Position numbers and translations under genes: made by a program. From contig DCLA01000039.1 in NCBI GenBank assembly GCA_002320815.1, positions 44,871 through 108,870 on the forward strand: a DNA stretch of 64,000 nt. The letters are read 5' to 3'. Below, in pieces: positions 14,187-23,141 of this stretch; the first letter of the stretch is position 1; each line of letters starts with the position of its first letter. The notes under the pieces were generated by a model, which was not told where the DNA came from, ran no database searches, and saw only the letters and a program-made list of their open reading frames with translations. Source of the DNA: Myxococcales bacterium UBA1660. Its GTDB lineage: Bacteria; Myxococcota_A; Polyangia; Polyangiales; Houyiibacteriaceae.

Positions 14187-17168
14187 GTGGCGGATTGGGA
14201 CGACACCGTGGGCTTCGGGTGGTCCGAGCGACAGATCCTCGAAGACATCGTGCAGGGCGCGGAGCTCGAGCACGTGCTCACCGCGGCCATCCGTCTCGTG
14301 GAGCGCCAGAGCCCCGAGCTGATGGGCTCGGTCCTTCTCCTCGATTCGCGGACCGGCACCATGCGCTGCGCCGCCGCGCCGACCCTTCCGGTCACATGGG
14401 TCGAGCACATCGATGGCTTCGTCGTCGGCGATGGGATTGGCTCGTGCGGCACCGCCGCGTTCCTGGGCGAGACCGTGATCGTCACGGACATCGCGACGCA
14501 CCCGTTCTGGGCCTCCCACCGCGACGCCGCTCTGGCTCACGACCTGCGCGCGTGTTGGTCGTCGCCCATCAAGAGTCCGGAGGGCGCGGTCCTGGGGACA
14601 TTCGCCATCTACTACCGGTCTGCCCGCGGCCCCACGGCGACGGAGCGCGAATGGGTGAGCCGAGCCTCGGACCTCTGCGCCCTGGCGCTGATGCGTTCCG
14701 AGAGTCTCCGTTCACTGCGAGAGTCGAACGATCGCGCCCGGCAGCTCGCGCGGCTCTACGCCGTCTCGACGAGCGTGAACGAAGCGATCGCACGCGAGCG
14801 CCAGCCCGCGAAACTCTACGAGTTGGCTTGCCGGATCCCGGTGGAGCAGGGGTTCGCTCGATTGGCGTGGGTCGGCGAGTACGACCGCCGGAGTCGACGG
14901 GTCCGCCCGCTGGCTCGTTTCGGGAAGGCGGCTCGCTATGTCGACGACATCGTCGTCGACCTCGGCGACGAGATGCACCGCGAGGGCCCTGCCGCCCGAG
15001 CCCTGGCGGAAGGCGTCCCCGCGGTCTCCAACGATATCTGCAGCGACCCCGGGTTCGAATCCTGGCGCGACCGCGCCCTCGCTCACGGCCTCCGCTCCTG
15101 CGCCGCGTTCCCCTTGGAGATCCCCGACCACGCGCCGACCGTCCTGCTCATCTACGGCGGGACGCCGGACTTCTTTCAGGGCGAAGAGGTGCGCGTGCTC
15201 GCGGCCCTCAGCGAGGACATCGCTTTCGCGCTGCGATCGGCCGCGGCCGAGAAGGAGCGGCAGGCGCTCCTCGAAGCCCTGAGCCGTCGGGTTCGGGAGC
15301 TCTCCTCGGTCCACGGTCTATCCCGGCTCCTGCAAGCCGAGCGTCCGATGGACCGGACCCTCTGGGAAGAAGCGGTAGAGCTCCTGGCGTCCCCGTGGCG
15401 GAACCCGGCCCGCTGCGTCGCTCGGATCACCTGGCACGATATCGAGGTCCGGACGCCGGGGTGGCGCGAGACCGATTGGCATCTGGCCGAAGTCTTCGGA
15501 GTCCCCGGGAAGGAGGGCTGCATCGAGGTCGGCTACGTCGGCCACACGCGGCTCGACGGAGATCCGTTCACCCGGGAAGACCGAGAGCTGGTCCACTCCT
15601 TCGCGGACATCCTGACGTCCCATCTCTCCCGGGTGTATGCGGAGGACGCCAAACGCCAGAACGAGCGACTCCTACAGATCGCTGGCCAGGCAGCCAAGTT
15701 GGGCGCGTGGGTCCTGGACCTGAGCACGGGCCGCTTTCAGTACTCCACGGAGGCGCTGGCGCTGTGCGGGTTCGCCCCCGATGCGGAGCCGACCCTCGAG
15801 GACAGCATGGTCCGCTTCCACCCGGACGATCGGGAAACACTCCGGGAGGCGGTCGATCGCTGCGCACGAGAGGGAGTCCCCTACGAGGTCGAGCTCGAGC
15901 GGCTCTCCGACGGTGATGCACCACCGGTCTGGATTCGTGCGCTCGGCCGCCCCGAACGGGACGCCCATGGAACGATCGTGCGGGTCCAAGGAGCGGTCCA
16001 GGACGTGACCGAGCGCCGCAAGTTGGAGGACCAGCTCCGCCAGTCTCAGAAGATGGAGGCGATCGGCAAGCTCGCCGGCGGTGTTGCCCACGACTTCAAC
16101 AACCTGCTGACCGTTATCGTGAGCTACACGCGGCTGGCCTTGGACGAAGTCCCCGTGAGCGAACCCCTGCACGCGGACCTGCAGGAGATCGACGCCGCGG
16201 GTCAGCGGGCCACCGAACTCACCAAGCAGCTCTTGGCCTTCAGCCGCCGACAAGTCCTGGAGCCCCGGGTGGTGAACGTCAGCGACGTGGTCGACGGTCT
16301 GCGCAAGATGATGGGCCGAATCGTCGGAGGCGACATCAAACTCGACTGTCTCACCAGCGAGGTGGGCCAAGTGTTCGCCGACCCGGTTCAGCTCGAGCAG
16401 ATCGTGCTCAACCTCCTGGTCAATGCTCGAGACGCGATGCCCCAGGGCGGAACGGTGACCCTCGAGACGAAGAACCTGGACCTCAGCAAGAAGCGTCCGA
16501 CGGTGATGCACGACATGCCGGCCGGGCGGTACGTCATGCTGTCCGTGGCCGACGATGGCGTCGGAATGACTCCCGCCACCCGGGACCAGATCTTCGAACC
16601 CTTCTTCACCACGAAGGGGCCCCGGGAGGGCACCGGACTCGGGCTCTCCACCGTGTGGGGCATCGTCACTCAGAGCGAGGGGTACATCGCCGTCGAGTCG
16701 GAGCCTGACGTGGGGACGACCTTCCGCATCTACTTCCCTCGCGTGGACACCATGCCCACGCCCGCCGCGTCCTCGTCGGCTCCGCCGGCGCGATTGGGTG
16801 GGGCGGAGACGATCCTCTTGGTCGAAGACGACGAGCAGGTCCGCAATGTCCTGTCGATCGTCCTTCAGCGCGCGGGATATCAGGTCCTGGCCACGGAGAA
16901 TGCGGGCGAAGCATTCTTGGTCTGCGAGAGCCACGAGGGGGCCATCGACCTCCTGGTGACCGACCTGGTCATGCCCCGGATGAACGGCCGAGAGCTCGCG
17001 GCTCGCCTGCGGAAGCTGCGTCCCGACCTTCGGGTTCTCCTGGTCTCCGGGCTCCCCGACGCGGCCCTGGAGGACGACGATGCGGCGATGGACTTCCTGG
17101 CGAAGCCGCTCGTGCCCACGAAACTCTTGCGCAAGCTCCGCGAGCTGCTCGACGCGGAGACGAACTGA
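14187..17168 (+). CDS. Hybrid sensor histidine kinase (multi-GAF, PAS, HisKA, HATPase, receiver)
   Basis: A 993-residue cytosolic signalling protein. Domains in order: GAF (about 20-170), a second GAF (about 190-350), a weaker GAF-like region (about 370-480), PAS (about 500-610) ending in VQDVTERR, a dimerisation/phosphoacceptor domain with His635 in GGVAHDFNNLLT, an HATPase domain (NLLVNARDAMPQGG; VADDGVGMT; EPFFTTKGPREGTGLGLS) and a C-terminal receiver with phosphoacceptor Asp926 in LLVTDLVMPRMNG and the conserved Lys in DFLAKPL. There are no membrane helices, so it senses internal ligands through the GAF/PAS domains. The GTG start follows 'agggtcgaaaag'. No response regulator is adjacent; phosphate may pass from the receiver to an unlinked HPt protein. 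Confidence 0.93.
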   Translation: MADWDDTVGFGWSERQILEDIVQGAELEHVLTAAIRLVERQSPELMGSVLLLDSRTGTMRCAAAPTLPVTWVEHIDGFVVGDGIGSCGTAAFLGETVIVTDIATHPFWASHRDAALAHDLRACWSSPIKSPEGAVLGTFAIYYRSARGPTATEREWVSRASDLCALALMRSESLRSLRESNDRARQLARLYAVSTSVNEAIARERQPAKLYELACRIPVEQGFARLAWVGEYDRRSRRVRPLARFGKAARYVDDIVVDLGDEMHREGPAARALAEGVPAVSNDICSDPGFESWRDRALAHGLRSCAAFPLEIPDHAPTVLLIYGGTPDFFQGEEVRVLAALSEDIAFALRSAAAEKERQALLEALSRRVRELSSVHGLSRLLQAERPMDRTLWEEAVELLASPWRNPARCVARITWHDIEVRTPGWRETDWHLAEVFGVPGKEGCIEVGYVGHTRLDGDPFTREDRELVHSFADILTSHLSRVYAEDAKRQNERLLQIAGQAAKLGAWVLDLSTGRFQYSTEALALCGFAPDAEPTLEDSMVRFHPDDRETLREAVDRCAREGVPYEVELERLSDGDAPPVWIRALGRPERDAHGTIVRVQGAVQDVTERRKLEDQLRQSQKMEAIGKLAGGVAHDFNNLLTVIVSYTRLALDEVPVSEPLHADLQEIDAAGQRATELTKQLLAFSRRQVLEPRVVNVSDVVDGLRKMMGRIVGGDIKLDCLTSEVGQVFADPVQLEQIVLNLLVNARDAMPQGGTVTLETKNLDLSKKRPTVMHDMPAGRYVMLSVADDGVGMTPATRDQIFEPFFTTKGPREGTGLGLSTVWGIVTQSEGYIAVESEPDVGTTFRIYFPRVDTMPTPAASSSAPPARLGGAETILLVEDDEQVRNVLSIVLQRAGYQVLATENAGEAFLVCESHEGAIDLLVTDLVMPRMNGRELAARLRKLRPDLRVLLVSGLPDAALEDDDAAMDFLAKPLVPTKLLRKLRELLDAETN

Positions 17169-17171
17169 GCC

Positions 17172-18176
17172 TCAGGGCCGCTCTTCGCGACCGTCGGCGT
17201 GGATGGCGAAGCGCCCTTCCCCGCGTGCGTGCGCGGGACCGTCGTGGTCCCAGGGCCAGCCGCCGAAGCCGGTGCGCTGGTAGTCCATGAAGGCCTGCTG
17301 CAGCTCCGCGCGGGTGTTCATCACGAAGGGCCCATGGTGCGCCACCGGCTCGGCGATGGGCCGGCCCTGGAGCAGGAGGAGCTCCACCTCGTCGTCGCCC
17401 CCGTTGCGCAGCGGGATGGCCCGGATGGGATCCACCTCGAGGGCGCAGTGCCGATCGGCCCGCTGGTCGCCGATGTCCACCTGCGCGCCCCGGAAGAAGT
17501 ACAGAGTGCGCTCGCTGCCCTCCCGGGCCGGCGGCACCTCCCAAGTCGCGCCGGGCTGCAGCGTGATCGCCGCCACGCAGACGTCGCTCTCCGGCCGCGA
17601 GGCCCAGGAGCCGGGCGGCGGCGCCGGCGGCGTGTCGAAGCCGTCGAGGAGCCCCGCGTAGAGGACCACCTCGGCGCCGGCGTCCTTCACCCGCGGGATC
17701 TGCGGCTGCCACATCATGGTGAAGAAGGGGTCCACCATCTTCGAGTCGGCGGGGAGGTTCAGCCAGATCTGGAAGAGCTCCACCGTGTTCGGCTTCTCGC
17801 GCTCGACCAGCGGGAACATCTCCGAGTGCACCACGCCGCTGCCGGCGGTCATCCACTGGAGGTCGCCGTGCCCGAAGCGGGCGGTCGCGCCCAGGGAGTC
17901 CGAGTGATCGATGTAGCCCTGGCGCGCGATGGTGATGGTCTCGAAGCCCCGGTGCGGATGCCGCGGGAACCCCGGGATCACGTCGCCGTGGTACATGCGC
18001 CAGCCGTCCTTGCCCTCGAAGTCCATGCCGATGCGACGCCCGGCCAGCGATGCCTCGGGACCCATCTGCTCGTTGCCCGCCGGATAGAAGTCCAGGTGGT
18101 GCACGCAGAAGAGGAAGGGATCCTTGGTGACCCAAGGGAACCCCAGGGGCCGGGCGGCGCGGACGATGTCACTCAT
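17172..18176 (-). CDS. Pirin family protein (bicupin)
   Basis: A 334-residue pirin-like bicupin. The N-terminal cupin has the metal ligands in FPRHPHRGFETITI and IDHSDSLG, then LQWMTAGSGVVHSEMF, the classical pirin signature (H-P-H-R-G-F-E-T and G-S-G-V-V-H-S-E). The C-terminal cupin follows from about residue 190 (AAITLQPGATWEVPP; YFFRGAQVDIG). Pirins bind iron; some act as quercetin dioxygenases, others as redox-sensitive regulators, and the substrate here is unknown. The ATG at 18176 gives the standard family start (MSDIVRAARPLGFPW). It converges on the histidine kinase gene with only three bases between stops. Confidence 0.93.
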   Translation of the reverse strand: MSDIVRAARPLGFPWVTKDPFLFCVHHLDFYPAGNEQMGPEASLAGRRIGMDFEGKDGWRMYHGDVIPGFPRHPHRGFETITIARQGYIDHSDSLGATARFGHGDLQWMTAGSGVVHSEMFPLVEREKPNTVELFQIWLNLPADSKMVDPFFTMMWQPQIPRVKDAGAEVVLYAGLLDGFDTPPAPPPGSWASRPESDVCVAAITLQPGATWEVPPAREGSERTLYFFRGAQVDIGDQRADRHCALEVDPIRAIPLRNGGDDEVELLLLQGRPIAEPVAHHGPFVMNTRAELQQAFMDYQRTGFGGWPWDHDGPAHARGEGRFAIHADGREERP

Positions 18177-18249
18177 GGCCTCCCCATATGCGTCGGCGAT
18201 CGACGGCCGCAAAGCGCTGGGCGGAGAGTTGCGAAAATGCGGCGCGGTC

Positions 18250-19170
18250 TCAGAGCGTGGCGAGGTGGGCTTCGGTCGCCGACCAGAGCCGCTCGGCCAG
18301 GTCCATGTCCCGGCCGAGCCGGCTCGACTTGGCCGGGTTGCAGTCCACGAAGTACTCCCCATTGGCGTCGAGGGGGCGAGCCAGCACGTAGCACTGGGTG
18401 GCCGCCCCCTGGGCCACGCTCTTCATCGCGAGGACCGAGGCGATGGGGTAGACGATCCGCGCGATCCACGGCAGGTGGCGGCCGAGCTCGGTGTCGATGA
18501 CCCCCGGGTGCACGGCGTTGGCGATCCGTCCGCGGCCCTCGGCGGCGAAGCGGCGACCGAGCTCGCGGGCGAAGAGGAGGTTGGCCAGCTTGGACTGCCC
18601 GTAGGCGGTGCGGGGCGAGTACCCCTGGGAGCAGGCCAGGTCGTCGAGACGGATCCCCTCGGGCGGCGCCCACCCGTGGGCCCCGGAGGAGAGCATCACC
18701 ACGCGGCCACCGTCCTGGAGGTGGTCGAGCAGGCCGGTCACCAGCATGAAGTGACCGAAGTGGTTCACGAAGAGCTGCTTCTCGACGCCGTGCACCACCT
18801 CGCGCTGGGGCAGCATCATCACCCCGGCGTTGGCCAGGATCCCGTCCAGGCTCTCCGTCCGCTCGCGCACGGTCTCCACGCAGGCGCGCACCGACTCGGG
18901 ATCGGAGAGCTCGCAGGCGACGGGGATGGCGTCTTCGCCCACCGCCGCGCAGGCGGCCCGAGCTTTGTCCAAGGTGCGCGCGGTGCCGACGATGCGCGCG
19001 CCGCGGCGCGCGAGGACCTTCGCGCTCTCCGCGCCGAGGCCCGAGTTCACCCCGGTGACGACGTAGGTCTTTCCGTGGAGGTCGAGGTCCGCGGTGACCT
19101 CCTCCGCGGTGGAGGCGTAGCCGTAGCCGTTGGGGCCGCCGCGCCCCTTGATCATCGATACCAGCGACAT
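18250..19170 (-). CDS. Short-chain dehydrogenase/reductase, retinol-dehydrogenase-like
   Basis: A 306-residue classical SDR. The cofactor motif is YVVTGVNSGLGAESAKVLARRGA (TGxxxGxG), followed by LDGILANAGVMM (NNAG-type), MLSSGAHGWAP with the catalytic serine and YGQSKLANLLFA (YxxxK), then VHPGVIDTELGRHL. These features place it with the retinol-dehydrogenase/WW-domain oxidoreductase-like group acting on alcohols or ketones with NAD(P)H. The start at 19170 (MSLVSMIKGRGG) was chosen; a shorter start five codons later is possible. The pirin gene lies 73 bp downstream in the same direction. No pathway context is evident. Confidence 0.9.
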   Translation of the reverse strand: MSLVSMIKGRGGPNGYGYASTAEEVTADLDLHGKTYVVTGVNSGLGAESAKVLARRGARIVGTARTLDKARAACAAVGEDAIPVACELSDPESVRACVETVRERTESLDGILANAGVMMLPQREVVHGVEKQLFVNHFGHFMLVTGLLDHLQDGGRVVMLSSGAHGWAPPEGIRLDDLACSQGYSPRTAYGQSKLANLLFARELGRRFAAEGRGRIANAVHPGVIDTELGRHLPWIARIVYPIASVLAMKSVAQGAATQCYVLARPLDANGEYFVDCNPAKSSRLGRDMDLAERLWSATEAHLATL

Positions 19171-19288
19171 GGACCGAGGGTGCCCCCGGGGACGCGGGAC
19201 CGCCAGCGCTGGGTGCGGTGACCCGCGGACTCCGGTAACCTGGGCGACCCAATCGACGCGAAGCGGACACGCTCGCGTCGCCATCGCC

Positions 19289-20389
19289 ATGAGCCGTCTT
19301 TCCTTCTCCTCGCCGAGCGCGCCCGCCGCGCTCTTCCTCGTGTCGTTCGCCTTCGCCGCCGGCTGTGGCGACGACTCCGCCGCCGTCATGGACCTGGGCC
19401 CCCTGCCAGGCGACGCCGGCGAGATCCCGGACATGACGGTCGACGCCTTCGAGCCGCTGCTCGATCGCGACGGCACCGACCGACTCGAGCCCTGTTTCGA
19501 GGATCCCTCCCAGTGCACCTCCGTCGGCCCCTGGGAGCGCGCGCGCTGGAGCTTCGACTTCGCCTGCCCCATCACCTCGGTCTGGGAGGTCGACCTCCGC
19601 TCCACCGGGCTCACCACGCTGACCGTCGTCGACTCGGTGGGCTCCGTCGGCGACTCCCGGTCGCCGGGGACCGAGCACACGGTGATCTTCACCAGCCTCG
19701 ACGAGGTCGGCACCTGCACGGCCACCGTCGAGCTCCCCGAGGACGGCGACTTCAACCTGCACATCGTCCAGCTCGAGCCCGCCCTCGACGACCTCCAGTG
19801 CGACGAACTCTGCCTCTCGGACTCCCCGGCCGGTGTCGCCCGCGGCTGCGATTGCGCGCGCACCTGCCACAACGCCTGCACCCCGCTGGGCATGGACTGC
19901 GGCCTCCCCTGCAACCGCGACGTGCCCGGCTACGCCTGCCCCTTCATGGAGGCGGACGTCGAGGCCAGCGACGACTGCACCTACTACGAATCGGACACCG
20001 ACTCCTTCGAGCATCGCGGCCGCTGCTATCGCTGCGGTGACGGCAACCAGTGTTGCTACACCGACGGCCACGACAACGGCACCGGGAGCTACGACATCTG
20101 CCCACCGCTGGACCCGGGCCCCAACGACCCCGACCCCCACGGCTGCTCCGGTGTCTTCGATCACTGCGACTGCGACGTCACCCCGCTCTGCGGCTGCATG
20201 GCGCAGATGGGCGAGCTGGACCTCTGTGACGAGTGCATCGGCACCGAGAACATCGGCCTGAGCTGCAACGGGCCCGGCGACGACGCCACCTTCTGCGCCC
20301 GCGCGGCCGCGGCGGCGACCGAAGGCTACGACTGGTGCGGGCAGCTCTTCGACGTCGAGACCTGCTTCGACCTACCGGACGGCTTCTGA
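19289..20389 (+). CDS. Cysteine-rich lipoprotein
   Basis: A 366-residue predicted lipoprotein: signal MSRLSFSSPSAPAALFLVSFAFAAGCGDD with lipobox FAAGC, then an acidic linker. The mature part has an N-terminal beta-rich region (about 60-165; TLTVVDSVGSVGDSRSPG) and a C-terminal region with some two dozen cysteines in short loops (CDCARTCHNACTPLG, RCYRCGDGNQCCYTDG, CDECIG), which probably form many disulfides or bind metal. I recognise no named family; such proteins are common on myxobacterial surfaces. The ATG at 19289 starts the signal peptide. Its last 18 bases overlap the end of the convergent gene at 20372. Confidence 0.72.
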   Translation: MSRLSFSSPSAPAALFLVSFAFAAGCGDDSAAVMDLGPLPGDAGEIPDMTVDAFEPLLDRDGTDRLEPCFEDPSQCTSVGPWERARWSFDFACPITSVWEVDLRSTGLTTLTVVDSVGSVGDSRSPGTEHTVIFTSLDEVGTCTATVELPEDGDFNLHIVQLEPALDDLQCDELCLSDSPAGVARGCDCARTCHNACTPLGMDCGLPCNRDVPGYACPFMEADVEASDDCTYYESDTDSFEHRGRCYRCGDGNQCCYTDGHDNGTGSYDICPPLDPGPNDPDPHGCSGVFDHCDCDVTPLCGCMAQMGELDLCDECIGTENIGLSCNGPGDDATFCARAAAAATEGYDWCGQLFDVETCFDLPDGF

Positions 20390-22210
20390 CTCCAGGGGCG
20401 GCAGCGGCTGCCCGTAGAGCTCGGCCCAGAGCGCGGCGGCGGCGTTCGCCAGCGCTTCGCCGGTCCGGCTCCGGAGCTCCTGGTGGAGGGCCCCCAGGGC
20501 CTCGCGCTGGACCCCGCCCCGGACCACCAGGTCCTCGTGGGCGATCCCGAGCTGGCGGGCGAGCCCCTCGAAGATGAGCACCGCGCCCGCCGACTCGGCG
20601 CTGCCCCAGTCGTGCCGGGCGTAGAGGGTGCGGCCGATGAGCGCCAGGTTCGTCCGGGCCAGGCTCGCCGAGCGGGCGATCTCCGAGAGGTAGGCGCTGA
20701 GCTCGGCGCGCCGATGCCACGCGCGCCGATCGCGGCCTCCGTCGGCCCGGGTGGGCGCGCCCAGCCGTTCGTCCAGGCGCGGGGACGGCGCGCGGAGGAC
20801 GTCGGCCCCGAAGTCGAGCCGGTGCTGCGCCTCGTGTCGTTCGATGGAGTCGGCGAAGGCCCGCTCGAGGAGCCCATAGGCGCGGCGGACCGCTTCGTCT
20901 TCCAGGTCGTCCTGGACCCCCAGGAGCTCGCGCCACTCCGCCCCCGGGAGCCGCGCCTCCAGCGCGGCGTAGCTCTCGAGGTCCATGTCGACGCCGCCGG
21001 GTCGGCGCATCACCAGGCTCTCCGCGTAGCGCTCCTGCCAGCGGTCGAAGAGGGCTCGGCGGCGCGCCATCAGCTCCCCGAGGACCAGCGCGTCGTCGCC
21101 GGCGATGGCCACGGCCAGCTCCCGGGCATCCGTCGCCGCGGCGCGCTCGATGGCCTCCATCGGCGGCGCCGCGTCGTCGAGCAGGGGCATGCGCGCGTCG
21201 GCGCCGAGGCTGGGCAGGATGTAGTCGACCATGTGCCGCTCGACGCGCTCCTGGAGCACCAGCGCGTCGCGCACCTGTTCGCGGGTGAAGCCCAACACGC
21301 TGCGCCCGACGTTCAGGTCGTCGAGCCGCGTGAGCGTGAGGACCCGGACTCGCTCGGCGCCGCTGCGGTAGAAGCGCACCCGCTCGACCCGGAAGGTCGA
21401 GAAGTGCACTCGGTTGCGGCCCTGGCGGTTGGTGAGGACCTCGGCGTCCACGTAGTACCCCCAGCCGCGCTCGGCGATGGCCGCGTTCAACGCGTCGACG
21501 GAGCGCACGTGGCTGTCGCTGGCCGGCGCCTGGTCCGCGGCGACGAGGTCCCGGGCCTGGACCAGCACCGCATGCACGAACGACGCGAAGTCGGCGTCCG
21601 CCACCGCGGTGGCCTCTCGCACCAAGCGCGCGCTCCCGTCGTCCACCCGGGCCAGCGCTTCGGCGGGCTCCTCCCCGGTGGCGCGCGTGGCGCGGAGGCG
21701 GTCGAGGAGGACCACCCACTCGGGCAGCGAACGAGCGAAGAACTCGGTGACCTCCGGCGCCCCCGCGGGCGGACGTCCGCCGGCGGTCCAGGCGTCGTTG
21801 CGCTCCACCAGGGTCTCCCGGAGGTCGGGCGGGGGTCGCGTGAGCCACCACCCCGCGGCGCCGAGGCAGAGCAGCGTGCCCAGCGCCGCGACCACCAGGA
21901 CCGCGGTGGGCGTGCCGTGGCCCGGCTCCGGCGGGGCGGGATGCGCCGCGAAGCGCTCCGCCGAGGTCGCCGGGTCCAGGGTCCCGTCGCCCTCGCCGAG
22001 GACCTCCAGGAATGCCAACCGGTGCACGTGGGCCTCGTCGTCCGCGTGGACCGCCGTGAGGAGGACCTCGGCGACGACCCGCTGCACCCGGCGGCGGACC
22101 CGGCCGCGGACCAGCGGGTCGAGGCGCGGGTAGACCTCCCGGCGGGCCGCAGGCCGGTCGTCGGCGCGGGCGAGCGCGTGGAGGACCCAGAGGACGCGGG
22201 TGCGGATCAC
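20372..22210 (-). CDS. Unknown single-pass membrane protein with an HExxH motif
   Basis: A 612-residue protein that I cannot assign. The N-terminal 90 residues are Arg-rich and cytosolic-looking; one hydrophobic helix follows (TAVLVVAALGTLLCLGAAGW, about 103-122), then a long, mostly helical domain. H459-E-A-Q-H463 (in SIERHEAQHRLDFG) matches the zinc-metallopeptidase HExxH motif, and glutamate-rich helices downstream could supply a third ligand, but no known protease family is recognised. The GTG at 22210 begins the coding-like part. It is divergent from the small membrane protein at 22266 and overlaps the convergent lipoprotein gene by 18 bp. It may be an anchored periplasmic protein if the helix acts as a signal anchor. 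Confidence 0.7.
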   Translation of the reverse strand: MIRTRVLWVLHALARADDRPAARREVYPRLDPLVRGRVRRRVQRVVAEVLLTAVHADDEAHVHRLAFLEVLGEGDGTLDPATSAERFAAHPAPPEPGHGTPTAVLVVAALGTLLCLGAAGWWLTRPPPDLRETLVERNDAWTAGGRPPAGAPEVTEFFARSLPEWVVLLDRLRATRATGEEPAEALARVDDGSARLVREATAVADADFASFVHAVLVQARDLVAADQAPASDSHVRSVDALNAAIAERGWGYYVDAEVLTNRQGRNRVHFSTFRVERVRFYRSGAERVRVLTLTRLDDLNVGRSVLGFTREQVRDALVLQERVERHMVDYILPSLGADARMPLLDDAAPPMEAIERAAATDARELAVAIAGDDALVLGELMARRRALFDRWQERYAESLVMRRPGGVDMDLESYAALEARLPGAEWRELLGVQDDLEDEAVRRAYGLLERAFADSIERHEAQHRLDFGADVLRAPSPRLDERLGAPTRADGGRDRRAWHRRAELSAYLSEIARSASLARTNLALIGRTLYARHDWGSAESAGAVLIFEGLARQLGIAHEDLVVRGGVQREALGALHQELRSRTGEALANAAAALWAELYGQPLPPLESEAVR

Positions 22211-22265
22211 CGCGGGAGGGTACCCCGCCGGTCGCTGGACCTCACCGCGCGTGATAGAGAGCCGC

Positions 22266-22715
22266 ATGCACGGGGCGGACGAACACGATCTGGTGGTGGC
22301 CGCGGCCACGCCGAGCACGGTGAAGGCCGCCGCGGCCTTCGTGGCCCTGGCGGGGCTCTTCGTGGCGCTCACGGGTCTCCAGGTGATCTCGCTCCGCTGG
22401 AGCCAGCCCTGGCGCAACGCGATGCCCCTGGTCTTCCTGGCTCTGGGCGTGGCGATGATCCCCCTGGGCGCGAAGCTCTACCGGGGTCGCGCCTTCGCCG
22501 CGATCGGCGGGCTGGCGTGCGCCGGGCTGTGCGCGCTGGGGACCTGCACCTGGTTCGTGGTGACCTGGGGCTCGGTCTTCTCCCTGATGAACATCGCCGC
22601 GGTGCCCCTCTGCGTCCTGGGGGCGCTCTTCTCGGCCCTCTCCATCCCGGCCACCCGCCGCATGGACGAGGCGCGCGCGCGCCTCGCCGACCAGGGCCTC
22701 GACGTCGGCTTCTGA
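22266..22715 (+). CDS. Small four-helix membrane protein
   Basis: A 149-residue protein with four hydrophobic segments: VKAAAAFVALAGLFVALTG, MPLVFLALGVAMIPLGA, FAAIGGLACAGLCALGTC, and MNIAAVPLCVLGALFSAL. It has short charged ends and no catalytic motif, and I recognise no family. The ATG is preceded by 'gatagagag'. Its TGA overlaps the ATG of the pyrophosphatase-like gene by one base (TGATG), so the two are almost certainly translated together, which suggests a membrane partner for that protein. Function unknown. Confidence 0.72.
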   Translation: MHGADEHDLVVAAATPSTVKAAAAFVALAGLFVALTGLQVISLRWSQPWRNAMPLVFLALGVAMIPLGAKLYRGRAFAAIGGLACAGLCALGTCTWFVVTWGSVFSLMNIAAVPLCVLGALFSALSIPATRRMDEARARLADQGLDVGF

Positions 22716-23131
22716 TGGACCGCCGGGTCGAGGTCGTGGTGGAGGTCCCCCGCTTCAGCCCGGTGAAGCGCGGGCCGAGCGGCGCCGTGGAGTTCATCTC
22801 CCCCCTACCCGCCCCGTTCAACTACGGCTCCATCCCCGGCACCCTCGCCGAGGACGGCGAGCCCCGCGACGTACTGCTCCTGGGCCCCCGGCTGCCCCGC
22901 GGGGCCCGCGGCTCGGGCCTCGTCCTGGGGGTGGTGCGCTTTCTGGACGCCGGCGTCCCCGACCCCAAGGTCATCGCGGGCGAACGCCTCGGCGCCTTCG
23001 ACCGGGCCCAGCTCGAGGCCTTCTTCCACGTGTACGCCCTGGCCAAGCGCCTCGCCGGCCGCCGGCCCACCCGATACGAGGGGTTCGTGGCCGCGCGGGA
23101 TTTCGCCCACATCGACGCCCTCCGGTTGTAG
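22715..23131 (+). CDS. Inorganic pyrophosphatase-like protein
   Basis: A 138-residue protein resembling a shortened family I inorganic pyrophosphatase: VVVEVPRFSPVKRG (compare E-I-P-x-x-S-x-x-K), FISPLPAPFNYGSIPGTLAEDGEPRDVLLLG (the substrate-site Y-G-x-I-P-x-T and D-G-D-P-x-D motif, with E and R replacing two of the classical residues). It lacks part of the C-terminal region of Ppa. The substitutions in the D-x-D-P-x-D metal motif (DGEPRDV) mean activity is not assured. It overlaps the preceding membrane-protein gene by one base and is followed 10 bp later by the TSP3/OmpA gene, so all three may form an operon. Confidence 0.7.
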   Translation: MDRRVEVVVEVPRFSPVKRGPSGAVEFISPLPAPFNYGSIPGTLAEDGEPRDVLLLGPRLPRGARGSGLVLGVVRFLDAGVPDPKVIAGERLGAFDRAQLEAFFHVYALAKRLAGRRPTRYEGFVAARDFAHIDALRL

Positions 23132-23141
23132 GGTTCCCCCG

